A stretch of 64,000 bases of DNA from Inia geoffrensis (GCA_036417435.1 CM070910.1:71470784-71534783); one strand, 5' to 3'. Shown: positions 1 to 12,720, counted from the first letter of the stretch. The notes: generated by a model not told the origin, from the letters alone. Numbers and translations are program-made.

Positions 1-2772
1 GCCTTCATGGTGTTAAATAACTCTGTAAGGAATTTCAGGGGGTTATCTCCAGCAATCTGTCTTTTGGGGGTTGCAGTGCAAAGGCCAAAGCCCATTACTA
101 TAAAGTTCCTCTTGGAAGACTAAGGAGGAAGATACCAATTATGATAAAGGAGCTGTAAAACTTTTAACCTCAACATCATTTTTAACCTCAAAACTGAAAA
201 AAAGAAAATGAAAACAGCATTATTTTTTAAAAACCCCTAAAACAATGTATACAGGGTTTCGAAGCATGTAGTAACTTTGATAGTACATAATGAGATGAAT
301 AGGAAAGGCTAAGAATGCAAGGTGAAGAGGATTACCATATGTCTATTGAGGATAAAATCACGTGTCTGTTCATTGACTCACTACATTTCATATATTTGCC
401 AAGCGCAAGCAGTGTGTTTCAGTGCTAAACAGAATGGCTTTAACCGATCCCTAGGTTAGATGGGGCTAGAGTGAAGCTCCTGGTTTGCTTCTTTACTTTA
501 AAACAGCATGGCTGTTACATATTGAGGGAGATTACTATTTAAACAGTATTTGCACAGAATGTGACTCTGTTGATATATATGATAAATTTCCTCATGGGTT
601 CTCTAACAGTTTGTCCAATTAGTATTGATCTTTAAATTTAAAATTAGCATGAAGGCACATGACATATATCCAATAGGTAGATCTACATAAGATGTTTGTG
701 TATGGTATTAATAACTAGACAAAGATTTGGGTAAAGTCCTTATTATGAGTACATCCCAGCCTCAGTGCTTGGTATAATTTAAGGAGAACAAGAGAGTTTT
801 CCATCTGGAGAAAACATAGAAAGTAATGATCTATACCTATATGCATTAATGAGATGAGACTTTTCCTTTTTGCTCTTTGTGATTTGAGATGACACCGCAA
901 TAAAAGTAGCATTTTTAATTAATCTTTTCTTTTCGATTTAGCAAGATTGTACAAATGCTGTTTCCTTTAGGCTTTACTGTAAATATTAATCATCATGTCA
1001 CTTCAAAGACTAGCCTTTTATCATTATATTAAATGACATACAGGCATTGATAATAATAATTATATATCTGTATTTTATTAAAAAATGCTTAAGAAATTAT
1101 ATATTAAAGTGTGTTACTAAACCCTTTTATGGCTTTGGAGGGGAATCATTTGAAATGTCTATAAATGTTGTTCCAAGAACAGGCCCACACATGCATGCTC
1201 CAAACACAAATTTTGTAGCTTATGATTGCAAGGCATGGGGAAATGGGCCTGGTATTCATTTTTGATGTGTTCAATATAATTTCTTGGTGCCTTGACCATT
1301 TCATTGAAGGTGAAGACCTGACAAGTGTTGAACACATGAAAATTCACATGTGAGAAGAGGAGGGCAGAGTGGGATGTTTTGTTTCGGGTCCAGAGTGGGG
1401 GAAGGGCAAGGATATAAGAATGAGCTGCTTGTACCACTGACCAGTGATGACAGATCACTTTTAGACCCCTTACTCAGAAAACATTCCAAGGGACATTGTG
1501 ATGAGGTGAGGTTGCTGCTATCACAACCAGTCACATTTTGAAAATTAACACTTGCTTCCATACAAGCTCCCTCCCAGAGGTCACCAGCTTTTCACAAGCA
1601 GGGCACCCACTTGCTGACCCCTGATTTCTGGAATGTAGGGGGTCAGGAGACTTTGGTGGCCCCCAGAGAAGGTTGGGGCACAGTGTTGCTGATATAGCAA
1701 AGGATCACACTCACTCTTTATATTAGTGGAATTTTGAGCAAAATGCACCTCACTTTTAAAATGTGAATTCCTCTTGAGACCTCACTCCCTAGATTTAAAC
1801 CTATTAGCAACTCACACCTTAGTATGAATTAGATAAACAGAAGTTTTAGAGATAGCTGGAGGTTTGATTAAGAGAAAGGAGTAATTTTGGGGGTAGGGAA
1901 GTTCTGGGAAAATATGAATGTGAAGGAGAAGGTGCAAGAAAAGTGATCACTAACCAAGCCTGGTGTAAAGCCATTATACCAGCCATTATTTAATTTCATG
2001 AATTTCTTTCAGGGGTCATGGTAGACTTGGTGGATGCTATGCCAATGCTGTCTTTAATTAGACAGGTTTGTAAAGAATCCTTTATTTCAAAGTGTAACTC
2101 TGCTGGGTTTCCTCATGGGGAGTTTATTGACTCATCTGCATGTAGATTTTCTTAAGCCTTCCATTGGTAATTAAGTCATTTTATTAAATTATTACCATAT
2201 TGTGTCTTAATCTCATTGATCATCATTCCTTAAAATATGTGCTCAGATAAACAGTTGGTGAGGTTGAACACGTGAACAGTTAAGTAGACATATGTGATTA
2301 CGGCCTTCTAGGAGCTTAAAACTTGAAAACAATATCAGTGATGGAAATGAACAAATGTATATATGTATATATGTTTTTCAAGTATAGACACATCCAACAG
2401 ATGTTTATAAACTTAGTATCCATCTGCATGCTGATAGATTTTCAAATGGTGAATTTTCTGTTTTTGGAATTTTGCTATGGTGAGATCATCACTTCCTTGA
2501 GAATAGGGAACTTGGTTTCAAACAATGGGTTTCCCAATCATGATTTTGGACAAAATCATACAGGGCTATGAAGACTTTAGATCTCAGTTTTTTTATATGT
2601 GAAGGAAGTGTCTGGGATGAGAATCTGTACTATTCCTTTCAGTTTCAAATTCATATGACCTTAGTGCATAAATAATATTCAGCTTGATAGTAGGAAAATA
2701 GATTTATAAAAAGATATCTTTGGGAGATATGTACATATATTTGGATATATATATTTCCAAAAGGTATGTTTT
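1..2772. other. AT-rich unique DNA, no gene seen
   Basis: I see no exon, RNA gene or recognisable interspersed repeat in this stretch apart from a faint L2-like piece near 365-440. The open frames here are below 105 codons, overlap each other on both strands and have no recognisable domain. Near 2720-2760 the sequence becomes a GATATATA-rich run just before the first SINE. Confidence 0.5.
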
Positions 2773-2786
2773 TATAAAACTATTTT

Positions 2787-2995
2787 TTTTTTTTTTTTTT
2801 TTTGTGGTACGCGGGCCTCTCACTGTTGTGGCCTCTCCCACTGCGGAGCACAGGCTCTGGACGCGCAGGCTCAGCAGCCATGGCTCACGGGCCCCGCCAC
2901 TCTGCGGCATGTGGGATCTTCCCAGACCGGGGCACGAACCTGCGTCCCCTACATCGGCAGGTGGACTCTCAACCACTGCACCACCAGGGAAGCCC
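2787..2995 (-). mobile_element. CHR-type tRNA-derived SINE, copy 1
   Basis: A full SINE on the minus strand. On the plus strand it reads as a T-run (the A tail) at the left and the tRNA-like head, ending CCACCAGGGAAGCCC, at the right. Box B-like (GGTTCGTGCC type) and box A-like pol III promoter sequences lie in the head. A perfect 14-bp target duplication TATAAAACTATTTT flanks it at 2773-2786 and 2996-3009, as expected for L1-assisted insertion. It is non-coding and depends on L1 for movement. Confidence 0.95.
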
Positions 2996-3009
2996 TATAA
3001 AACTATTTT

Positions 3010-3614
3010 AGATATATATCTATCTTTATAAAGAACATTACACCACCAGGATTATATAAAATTTATTGGATTACTTAGAGTTTTTAAAAAATGGAACTGT
3101 GCTTTATTTAGTTATAATATATAAGACATACTTTTGTATATTAGTATTTGAAGGAAGCCGCACTTAATTATGTATTTGCTACTTTATAGTGAACAGAAAA
3201 AGATGTTAATAAAATTTCCTTTTCATGATGCTCTTAGTGGCATGGCATAAAATTGTTTCACTTTGGAAATAAGTGAAATAATTATGGAATCTAGTAAAAT
3301 ATTTAGAGATCATTCCAAGCCATTCAAAATTCATTTAAATCTTCACTGAGAAAAAAACATGAATTTGTCTTTTTGAAGGGTTTTATTCATGCTGAAACTC
3401 ACATACAAAATATTAAAAAGTTGATTACTCTGCAATTCATTGAGTTTGCACAAGGCTGGATCAACACACCAATCCTTTTTTCATTTAAAAAATTATACTA
3501 ATTTTAAAATAATATTTTTAAACTATATTAGTTTTAAAACATTTGATAATTTTACATTTTTAAAATTATATTAATCAGGTCACTAGAATAACAATAATAA
3601 AGCAAAGACATTTT
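3010..3614. other. AT-rich unique DNA
   Basis: Mostly A/T runs with no recognised repeat or gene. It separates SINE copy 1 from an old L1 fragment. Confidence 0.5.
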
Positions 3615-4660
3615 TCTAAATAACAGCTTTATTAAGATATAATTCACAAACCATACAATTCACCTGTTTAAAGTGAACAATTCAGTGGTTTTTAGTGTAA
3701 TAAGAGTTGTGTAACCATCACCATAATCAATTTTAGAACACTTTCATCACCCCGCAGAAAACTCCATGCCCATTAAGTCACCCCTTTTCCCTCTACTCTT
3801 TCTTTAATCCAAAGTCCTAGGCAACCACTAATCTACTTTCTGTCTATAGATTTGCCTATTTTGAGCTTCTCATGTAAATGGAATCATACAATATGTGGTC
3901 ATTTGTGACTGGCTTCTTTCACTTAGCATAATGCTTTCAAGGTTCATTCATGTTGTAGCATGTATCGGTATTTAATTTCATTTTCTTGCTGAATAATAGT
4001 CTGCTGTGGGTATACACTACATTTTCTTTATCCATTCATTTGGATTGTTTCCATTTTTTGGCTGTTAGGAATAACGCTGGTAAAAACACTGGCGTACATG
4101 TTTTTGTGTGGACATATGTTTTTATTTCTGTTGAGTATATGCCTAGGAACGAAATTACTGGATCCTGTTGTAATATTTTGTGGAACTTCCAGACTGTCTT
4201 CCCAAATCATTGCACGATTTACACATTTTTACCAGCAATGTGTGAAGGTTCTGATTTTTCCATATCCTTACTAACGATTGTTATTATCAGTCTTTTTGGG
4301 CATAGCCATCCTAGTGGGTGTGAGTGATATCTCATTGTGGTTTTGATTTTCATTTCCCTGATGACTGAAGATGTTGAGCATCTTTTCCTGTATATCTTCC
4401 TTACAGAAATGTCTGTTCAGATCCGTCACCCATCTTTAATTGGGTTGTCCTTTAATTATTGAGGTGTCAGAGTTCTTTATATATTCTGGATACAAGTCTC
4501 ATCAGATATATTTCTTGCAAATATTTTCTCCCATTTTGTGGGTTGGGTTTTAACTTTATTGTTCATGTCTTTTGCCTCACAAAGGTTGTTAATTTTGAAG
4601 AGACTCAATTTATCTATTTCTTTCTTTTGTTGCTTGTACTTTTGTTAGGTGGACCAAGAC
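3615..4660 (-). mobile_element. Old L1 (L1M-type) 3' fragment
   Basis: An ancient, 5'-truncated L1 in antisense. The left end carries the complement of the classic L1M 3' UTR (ACAGCTTTATTAAGATATAA, about 3627-3646). The rest is the complement of the ORF2 C-terminal region, with familiar landmarks such as TCTTTATCCATTCATTTG near 4025 and the stretch around TTTTGATTTTCATTTCC near 4345. Many indels and stops show that it is long dead. The exact subfamily is not determined. Confidence 0.85.
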
Positions 4661-4910
4661 ATTTTGATGAACTTTTAAAATCTGCTTTTTCACATTCTTA
4701 GTAGAAGTAGTAGTAACAGAAGTGCATTTTAGCATGTTTTGGGGTGTATAAACTTAATAGTACTTGATAAATTATACCTCCTCCCAACACACCTGAAATG
4801 TTGTCCTTGGGTAAATAATTATACATCCTTAAGGGCCTTAAAAGGAGAGTGAAAAGATCCCAAAGCATCATGAAGTTTTTATTACCATAGAAAAAGGCTG
4901 GCACTTTCAG

Positions 4911-4985
4911 TATTTATTCAATCAATAAATATTTATTGAGCATCTACATTGGCATTATTTTAGACATTTGAGGTATTGCAATGAA
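4911..4985 (-). repeat. L2 LINE 3' end fragment
   Basis: Contains the complement of the L2 tail: repeated ATTCAATCAATAAATATTTA, then TTGAGCATCTAC and a degraded GGCATTATTTTAGAC. Ancient and non-functional. Confidence 0.75.
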
Positions 4986-5849
4986 AAAAAATTTTGGTGT
5001 CTTCAAATGCCCTGTAAAAGTTGAAATGCTGGTTTCCTAAGGAAGAAAACTTCATACTGTAACATATTACAGTTGGCAGGAAAAGAGTGTTACCTCTTGG
5101 CTTCTCTGTGAGCTGGTGCCCTCGCCCTTATCATGATATTACATATCCCAGATGGTCACTGCAAAATGCTTGCTCCTATGCCAAGGTACAACAGGGATGC
5201 ATTATCGCCTTAATTCTGAGTTTGTTCCGTGGTTTTCTTTGGAAACCCTAACATCATTTAAATTGCAATTGTTTCAGTTTGGCTCTGTTTACAGAACTGT
5301 AGTAGATATTTCCCTATTAATAACAGGAAGGGGAAACCTTACTTGTTTAGGGTTTTGGAAAACTCCTGCATATTGTTCTTAAAGGTATTTGGTGAAATGG
5401 ATTGCAGAGATTTGCAGATTTCTTTTTCCTAATTTGCCTAAATGAATTTCAAGGGAAAATTAGTTGAACCGTATGTTTTTCAAAGAGAATAGAAGCTCTT
5501 ACTCATCAATGATAAAGACAATTTCAAAAGTCATTTCTATCAAGGAATGTTACAAAGTTCCAGTAGTCCCTGGCTTTAGGGACTAAGGAATGAATGAACA
5601 TCATGGCAGGTCCCTTGTAGCTTCTGCTCATTTTTTTTTTTTTTTTTTTTCCTGAATTTGATGACCTTGGTGTGCGGAGAAGAGAGGAAATAACAATTGC
5701 CTGTGTTAAATGTCTGCTGTCCACTCAATTTTACCTTGGGAGGGCACGATGGGGAGACAGAAATATAAAAATTAGAGCTAGAAGAGCTTGAGTGGTCAAG
5801 TAAGAGAGTTGTAAGTGGAGAAGCAACTGACCTTCAGAGGTAACAATGT
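4986..5849. other. Unique DNA with an isolated 20-base T run
   Basis: No gene or clear repeat. A pure run of about 20 T at 5631-5650 looks like the tail of a retroposon, but no SINE or L1 body follows on either side. Confidence 0.45.
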
Positions 5850-6300
5850 TGACCATCTACAAGCTTCAGACAAGATATTCAGAAATTTTCAGTGATAGCC
5901 TCCATCAATGACATTAAACACTTTCAAGCTTCCTTGTCTTTCTTCATGGTTTTCCCTCAGCCCTGAATGTCCTTCAAGCCTACATTCTCATTTTTTAAGG
6001 AATTACTTACTCTTTCTTCAGTGAAGCCTTTCCCAATTTCCATTCTTTCCATATTCCTTTCCCCAGGAGAAATAAACTCGCCCTCTAGAATGTTACCACA
6101 GCACTCCATGCATACCTCTCTTAAAATAAAATAACTCAATATATGCTCTTCATGTAGGCCAACCAGCCCAGCTACAATGGGAGATCCATAAGGGAGAGAG
6201 CTGTATCTCGTTTGTTTTTGCCACAGCATACAGTGAAGATAAAATAGTGATTAATGAAGGAGTGGATACATGAATAAATGTGTGAATAAATTAATAAAAA
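5850..6300 (+). repeat. L2 LINE fragment
   Basis: Sense-orientation L2 3' portion. It has the CTTTCCCAATTTCC-type central part, a degraded segment near 6180-6230 (AGGGAGAGAGCTGTATCTCG) and a tail of GAATAAATGTGTGAATAAAT near 6270. Degraded. Confidence 0.65.
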
Positions 6301-6437
6301 ATTGAATATATTTTGTAGGCCTACAAAGGAACCTAAAATTTGGTAGGTCTAGAGGTTTTGCTTGGTGAGCTGCCAATGTGCCATTATCAGCAGAGGCACA
6401 GAGGTCAGTAGTTCCTCACAAAAGGACAGGAAAGGAA

Positions 6438-6516
6438 AGACTTTCTCTCTTCTTTCCTTCCTTCATTCCTTCCTTTGTTTCTTCGTTCCTTCCCTCCTTT
6501 GTTCCTTCCTTCCTGT
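6438..6516. repeat. Imperfect (TTCC)n polypyrimidine tract
   Basis: About 80 bases of almost pure pyrimidine built on TTCC/TTCCC units, with a few G interruptions. A simple-sequence repeat able to adopt triplex structure. No coding meaning, although frames on both strands stay open through it. Confidence 0.85.
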
Positions 6517-7604
6517 TAGCATTGTGGCTGACACCTACATAAGATACTCCTCCCCATATTCTACGTATTTTATCATGACCGTCTTCAAAAGCTATTAGGA
6601 TATTATATGAATTCAAAGGGGAAATACTCCTAAGGGGAGAATGTATTGTACGCAGCATGGAGATCATTCATTCTAGGGAGCTTCAGCAGGCAAAGCTATA
6701 GTTTCAGGAATTGACTGTTTCTGTTGCAGGCATCCCTAGAATCTAGTCTAGCAATAAGAGGAGGAAAGTGGGGCTTTCTACATCCTAGGACACCCAGCTG
6801 GACACAGATGTGTTGTTGATTGAAGTGAGATGGGTAGAGAAGTCCAGGCTTCACAGGTGATGGATGTATTGTATCCTGGAAGCTCTGGGCTCAGTGGCTC
6901 TAAAGGGATTGCCAACGAGGTTATTAACATAGTTACTTGTAGGTTATTAGTTGTACATCTGTGCAAGTGAGTTAATATTACAATAAATATCATTTCATCT
7001 AGATAAAGCACCTATTTTGTAAGATTAAAAATTAAAATTACAGAAGAGTACCTAGAGATCTCTCCAACTCACATGGATTAGGGGAGTGCTCTGTCAGGAT
7101 AAAAATGTTTTCTTTGTTGGTGGAGACCCAAGACACCTTGGAGAAAAACTTCTTTGCTGTGAGGAAACCTGTAACAATGACTGTTGACCTAATAGCTAGT
7201 GGCATCTTCGGGGTGAACAGCTTAAATGAGCGAGGCACGGCATATTGGGGTACACATGCCCCTTCTTTCTCTCTGCCCGTTCCTTTTTCTCTGGTATACA
7301 GGAGAGAACTTGGCTTGGTTTTTCTTCTGATTCTAGTAGTAAGATCTACCTAAGACGTTGGGGGTGACATAAGCAGAGACTAGGGGAAGGGAGCATCCAT
7401 GAAGCAGGCAGCCCCACTGTGTCCATAAAGTAACTTCTACCATAGCTGTGCTTTGGGGATACCAGCTATCTGCCCAGATTGATAAAATTATACTTTGTTT
7501 CTGTGTTTTTTCAATTTTCCTGTGTGTGTGATGCATCTGTCAGAACCCCAGGGAGAAGGCTGTGAATGACACCCTGCCCTCCTAATACATGTGTTTGCTT
7601 ATTT
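6517..7604. other. Unique DNA, nothing recognised
   Basis: No repeat or gene that I can support. Open frames of up to about 80 codons occur on both strands, with no recognisable motif. Confidence 0.45.
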
Positions 7605-7928
7605 ACATGTGGTTCAATCATTAATTCATCCCTGCATTTAGTGTTTGTTGAACACTTGCCACATGCCAGATTCTGTTGCTGGAGGTGTGATTAGCAAGAA
7701 GAATTTGCTCTTTGGAGGGATGCTTAGGGCCTTATCAGAGGGTCCCATGTGTTAAACACAGAGTCCTGACACAATGTGGTAAATGTTAAAATAGAGGTCG
7801 TACCAAGAGCTGTGGGAACATTGGAGGGTGTGACTAAGGTTATACGGGGCACAAGGAAGTGATCAAGAAAAGCCGTGAAGATGAGGCACTATTTGATAAA
7901 GGCCATGAGTATTCTGGAACAGAATCCT
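7605..7928 (-). repeat. L2 LINE fragment
   Basis: Antisense L2. The left part shows TTTGTTGAACACTTGCCACATGCC-like sequence, typical of the complemented L2 3' end (7644-7668). It is followed by the degraded body region with a GTACCAAGAGCTGTGGGAAC-type segment near 7801. Confidence 0.7.
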
Positions 7929-7931
7929 CCA

Positions 7932-8160
7932 ATAGTCCAAAAGAACTTTTTGCAACAGTGACAATATTCTCTGGCTGCACCAACCAATACAGTAGCCACA
8001 TGTGGCTACTGAGTACTTCAAAATGAGGCTAGTGTGATTCAGGGAATGAATTTTTAACTTTATTGAATATTAGTTACTTCGAATTTAAGTTAAAAAAAAC
8101 AAAACACACGTGGCTAGTGGCTACCATGTTGAACAGCGAAGCTCTAGAAAACTCTGTGCA
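7932..8160. mobile_element. hAT-type non-autonomous DNA transposon fossil
   Basis: Matches the MER3-like class of internally deleted Charlie elements as I know it. The hallmark pair is AGCCACATGTGGCTACTGAG at about 7993 and GTGGCTAGTGGCTACCATGT at about 8109, separated by an AT-rich core. The right end GTTGAACAGCG is a degraded version of the TTGGACAGC terminal repeat. The family name is a recollection; the hAT class is more secure. Confidence 0.7.
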
Positions 8161-8844
8161 ACAGAAAGCAATGCACGTCCTAAGAGAAGTGTGGATAATG
8201 GGCAATGGAGAGAATAAATCTTTCTCAATACGCAGTTCACCCCACTGTGTGGATGATACTTCTGGAGGGTTGCTACCAGTAGGTGGTGACTGTACCATCA
8301 CTGAAAACTGAGTAGGCTACAAGACTCTGCCTGGCAACCCATCTATGATGTACATGTTTATTGAGCACCTATACAGTTCTCCTCTGTTCTCCACATGGCT
8401 GGGCTGGTTGCACAGTCATTTGGCGACGACCCAGGCCTCAGGTCATTTCCCTTCTATCAGAAAGAAGCCAAGAGAGTCCTTTCGGGGGCATTTACACATT
8501 GTAATTCTCTTTGACAAGGCTTGTTTTGGGAAGAGCGTTTATTAATTCTGAAGCAGGAAAGACAGTTTCCGGTATCGGTCGTTCTCTTCCTGGCTGAGGA
8601 GACTTGGATGCCCTGGCCCCTTTCTCCTTGCTCTGCTCTTTACTCTCTCTGTGCAGCACTCACTGGTGAAATACAGGATGAAAGGTTGTCATCCTCTTCC
8701 CTTGATTAAAGCCCAGATAATCATTTATTAGTGAATGTGATTCTTTCTCTCGCCTTACCCCCATTAAATGAATTAAGAAGACAATTCCTCCTAGCGGAAG
8801 ATGGGGAAAAATTAATGCAAAATGTTCCTCATAGGAGATATTAA

Positions 8845-9030
8845 AAAATGACTAGCGTTTGCATAGCATTTTATAGAACATACTGCATAATCACATACAT
8901 TATTCCATTTAGTCTTTACAACACTCCTGTGAGATGTTTCGATCCTCAATTTATAAGTGAGGAAACTGGAGCTCACAAAATTAAGGACTTGCCCACAATC
9001 AGTGGGCCATCAGGTGACAAACTGGGGTTC
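8845..9030 (-). repeat. MIR SINE
   Basis: Antisense MIR with its core: TTTACAACACTCCTGTGAGA, then AAGTGAGGAAACTGGAGCTC and ACTTGCCCACAATCAGTGGG near 8915-9005. Mammal-wide ancient SINE, non-functional. Confidence 0.85.
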
Positions 9031-9350
9031 AGCCTGTTTGCTGTTGCCTAAAGAGTGTCTGACAGCATGGAAGGAAGGAGATTGGGGCAAAAATAATGAC
9101 TGAGGGGAAAGCCTGACTGGGAGGGAAGGGAAGAGAAAAAAGGGAAAGAAAGTGCTGATTCTGAATGACCGAAACTCCTGCCAGGGGAAGCAATTGGCTG
9201 GCAGGAATAATCCCCCAAACAAACCCTTCACCACAGCTTTCCTCCCTCTTTTCACCAGCTTCCCCGGGAACGGCCCCTACCTTGGATGGGTAGCTAAGGG
9301 ATTCAGAGCTGGCTCGAAGCCAGTGGGAAAGTCTTGGTTAAATTTAGAGT
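9031..9350. other. Unique DNA with a purine-rich run
   Basis: Contains a G/A-rich stretch near 9120-9151 (GGGAAGGGAAGAG type). No gene seen. Confidence 0.45.
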
Positions 9351-9692
9351 TGTTAAAAGATAAACTGAGGCATATTAAGTGTTTTAAGAGTTTATCTGAG
9401 CGAAAATCAGTTCTAACCTGGCAGTGCTAAACCGAAGTGGTTAGGAGAACTCCACAGACAGGACGTTGGGGTCAGACTTTTATAAACTCCAAAGCAAAGC
9501 GTAGGGAGGGAATTATGGCTTGACTATTAGCTCACAGCCTAGCCTAGTCAGCTGTTTGATTGGCTGTCCCTAGGAGTTTGATTTTGGAACCTTGAAGCAT
9601 TTGCAGGCTTACATTTGGGTTTGCTTACATAGGTGACCTTAGAGCCACAGCAGTCTAATGGCCTCATTGTGTAATTAATTTAAGTTTACTTC
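9351..9692 (-). mobile_element. Solo ERV-type LTR, copy A
   Basis: A retroviral LTR on the minus strand. Read in sense it has a CCAAT box (AGCCAATCA, 9558-9566), a TATA box (TTTATAAAAG, about 9477-9486), a TAACCACTTCGG segment, an ATAAACTC polyadenylation-type region and a 3' end of CTCAGTTTATCTTTTAACA. A second LTR at about 53230-54149 shares these blocks in the same order. I see no internal gag, pol or env next to it. The family name is not known to me; boundaries are good to about 10 bp at the left and worse at the right. Confidence 0.75.
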
Positions 9693-10039
9693 AATTTAAG
9701 GGATTGAAAAGAGGAAAAATGAAATGGTCAGCTTTTCCTCTTATGATCCCCCTGGAAATACGTGTGCAAAATGTCAAAATGCTATGGGAGATTATTTCTG
9801 AAGTCAAGCCTTCATCTGAGAAAATTCTTTTTTCTATGCCTCTTAAAAATGGGAGCAAATATGTGGAGATAGTGAAGATAGAGTGGAGGAGAATTGTATC
9901 AACTTGAAAGTTGACCTCATGCCAAAGTTCACTTATCTTGCTGTATTGGCTCAAGGAAAACTGCACCAGCTTCAAATTTAAATATTATGATGGTTGGTGT
10001 CATTGCCTGAAAATCTTTTAACATGAGTTGTGATCTCAA
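9693..10039. other. Unique DNA, nothing recognised
   Basis: No repeat or gene recognised. A 94-codon minus frame and a 67-codon plus frame overlap here; neither has a motif. Confidence 0.4.
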
Positions 10040-10200
10040 TGCTCCTTTAAGTGTTTTAATTTTTAAAATCCTAACAAGTATTATTTAGTACAATTTTATA
10101 AATAAGCAAACTGAAGCAAAATAAGGGTCTCACCTAGCCAGGGCCTCCCAGCTGAAAAGGAACAAAATCAGGATTTGAACTCAAATTCATCTGATCCCAG
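10040..10200 (-). repeat. MIR SINE
   Basis: Antisense MIR, degraded. It shows AATAAGCAAACTGAAGCAAA and a following CAGGATTTGAACTCAAATTC segment near 10169. Confidence 0.75.
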
Positions 10201-10364
10201 ATTTGTTTTCGCAGTAATCCCTGTGTTACAAAACATAATACGAGACAACAAAAAGGCAATAGCCTTTTGTTTCAACACAGTAGCCTTACGTAGTCTTCTT
10301 AGAGACATTTTATTTTGCAGTTAAACTCAGCCCTTGTTGTACCAACAGTGCAAAGAACTCAAAG

Positions 10365-10590
10365 ATGGACTTCCCTGGTGGTCCAGTGGTTAAGACTCTG
10401 TGCTCTCAATGCCGGGGGCCTGGGTTCCATCCCTGGACATGGAACTAGATCCCACATGCCAGAACTAAGAGCCTGTATGTTGCAAATGCAAGATCCCGTG
10501 TGCCACAACTAAGCATCTCACATGATGCAACAAAGACCTGGTGCAGCCAAATAAATAAATAAATATTAAAAAAATAATTCTTAAAAAAAA
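10365..10590 (+). mobile_element. CHR-type SINE, copy 2 (older subtype)
   Basis: Sense-orientation SINE starting at TGGACTTCCCTGGTGGTCCAG, with a box B-like GGTTCCATCCC and an AATAAATAAATAAAT-rich tail. The body differs from the majority copies: it lacks the GGAGCGGCTGGGCC segment and ends GGTGCAGCCAAAT, like the older ruminant/cetacean form. Perfect 13-bp duplications AAAGAACTCAAAG lie at 10352-10364 and 10591-10603. Confidence 0.93.
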
Positions 10591-10603
10591 AAAGAACTCA
10601 AAG

Positions 10604-11685
10604 AAAGTGATTAAAATAAGACCAGTATGACTGAATGGGCACACGGCGTGCAGGCAACAATGATTTCATCGTAGCTGCTGCCTGGCTACAGCGACTATAA
10701 GATGCCATCAATTCGAAGAAGTATTTCTGTTTGGAAGATGTTGAAAATGTGAAAAAAAAGTTACGTATCCTCAGATCTTTGAAATATGATCTACTATAAG
10801 TTACTTAAAACATGTTATAGAATCTCTTTGGAAACTCTTATATCCGACTGGAAGTTCAATGGAAGTGAAATTAAATGTGGTATCTGATCTCAATTGACTT
10901 GTCCCCCTATGTTCCACCTCCACTTTGTCTCTCAATCTGTCCAAGACTTTTCTCTCCTTCTAGGAAAGCAGAGGCTTTGCAGATACCCTTGAGGTGTTGT
11001 CATGAACTTAAACCTGCTGCCGATTTTTGACTAATCTCAGTGAGAGAGGCCCCTACAGCAAAGGCTGAACAGCTTTTCTTCCTGCTCTGTGAACACTTGG
11101 CAGAAGCGTTGATGACAGTTGCAAGAACGTGATGCACAGCAGTATTCTTTACAGCAGTTTAATCTGTGTCATCAAATCCCCAGAAACCATGATTAATAGC
11201 AGCTCTTGAGTTTGTTCTCAAGTTGTATATTTGGCAGTGGTGAACTTTGATCTACGGTTTCACTTTAAAGAATCGTTATGACACAAACTTTTCCTGTAAT
11301 CCTTCCATCTAATCAAGCTCCACACAGATACCCTGTAGGGAAACATTTCATGCCATTGCTGTAAGCTGTGTGTTTATTATACCATTTGAAGCACTTTGAT
11401 AAGAGGAGGGGACATGTCATGTCCAGGCATTTAGACAGTGTCACACAGAACAATCTCACCACTCAGAAGTGGCCAGTGAAGGGTTTTGGTTAGGAACATG
11501 GAATGGAAAATTAACCCTACAGGGAATTATGAGCCAGTGGTGTTGTCTCAAATAAAATGACTTTCCTTTCATAAAGTTAGATGGGCTAAATTAATAGTTG
11601 CTCATTTTTCCCTCCTCTATCCTTCTCCCCCTACATTTCAGTGTAGAAACTACTCTTTCAATTCTCTTTATAATTCTTTTCCAGA
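10604..11685. other. Unique DNA, nothing recognised
   Basis: About 1.1 kb with no repeat or gene I can support. Open frames are very short here. Confidence 0.5.
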
Positions 11686-12145
11686 GCACCACTACCCAAT
11701 ACAAATATAAAATGAGCCACATGTGGATATTTAAATTTTCTAGCGAACACATTAAAAAAATCAACTGGTGAAATTAATTTTAATTAAGTATTCTATTTAG
11801 CCCAATATATTCTAAATATTATCATTTAAAATGGAATTAATATAAAAGCAATTAATGGGATATTTTACATTCTGTTTTTTTTGGACTAAGTCTTTGAACG
11901 CCAGTATCTATTTTACACTAACAGTGCATCTCAATTTGGATGCTAAATTTTCAGGACAGCCCTTCCAAAACTAAATTTTTGTTTAATGGAAAAATATTTT
12001 ACATTGCTTCTGTTTTTAAATTTAAGCTTAAATTAATTAAGATTGAGTAAAATTTAAAATCTAGTTCTGTAATTACATGAGCAGTATTTCAAGTGCTCAA
12101 TAGTCACAAGTGTTTAGTGGCTACCATATTGGACAGCATAATCCT
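11686..12145. mobile_element. hAT-type non-autonomous DNA transposon fossil
   Basis: A roughly 460-bp Charlie-like element. The left end is CACTACCCAATACAAATATA, with AAATTTTCTAGCGAACACAT following. The core contains CCAATATATTCTAAATATTA near 11801. The right end reads TAGTGGCTACCATATTGGACAGC (about 12116-12138), a good hAT terminal repeat. It is related to the shorter element at 7932-8160. Confidence 0.75.
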
Positions 12146-12397
12146 CAAGCTTCAGTGAGAGCCAGATCTCTGTGATTTGGGAATTTAATTTCATTCTATT
12201 AAACACTTGAACATATGCAGTCTTATACCCAAGTTATTGGAAAATTGAGAAATATGAGCATTGTGATCCCCAGGAGGGCTTGAATGGGACTTGGAGCTAA
12301 AAGGGCATGTTTTCTTTAGGAAGTAAAGGCGGAAAAGAGAAACTCATAGAAGCAGACAACAGGATCACTGTAAGTGATGGCTTAAAAAGCAGTAGCC

Positions 12398-12613
12398 GAG
12401 CTTCCCTGGTGGCGCAGTGGTTCAGAGTCCGCCTGCCGATGCAGGGGACACAGGTTCGTGCCCCGGTCTGGGAGGATCCCACATGCTGCGGAGCGGCTGG
12501 GCCCGTGAGCCATAGCCGCTGATCCTGCGCATCCGGAGCCTGTGCTCCGCAACGGAAGAGATCACAACAGTGAGAGGCCTGCGTACCGCAAAAAAAAAAA
12601 AAAAAAAAAAAAG
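12398..12613 (+). mobile_element. CHR-type SINE, copy 3
   Basis: Full sense SINE, from AGCTTCCCTGGTGGCGCAGT through box B-like GGTTCGTGCCC to CGTACCGC and about 20 A. It has a 9-bp duplication GCAGTAGCC at 12389-12397 and 12614-12622. Confidence 0.94.
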
Positions 12614-12639
12614 GCAGTAGCCATTACTGTGATTTTGTT

Positions 12640-12720
12640 AGCCTTATATAAATAGTATGAATGTAAGATCCTTAAAGTCACAGAATGGGATTGACACATA
12701 ATAGGTACTTACTAAGTGTT
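12640..12720 (+). repeat. L2 LINE tail fragment
   Basis: Short sense L2 3' piece (AATGTAAGATCCTTAAAG and CATAATAGGTACTTACTAAG). It directly follows SINE copy 3. Confidence 0.55.

Noticed and set aside
3986..4327. 113-codon plus frame
   Set aside because: It is an antisense reading of an L1M ORF2 fragment.
5631..5650. T20 run as a retroposon tail
   Set aside because: No SINE or L1 body and no target duplication next to it.
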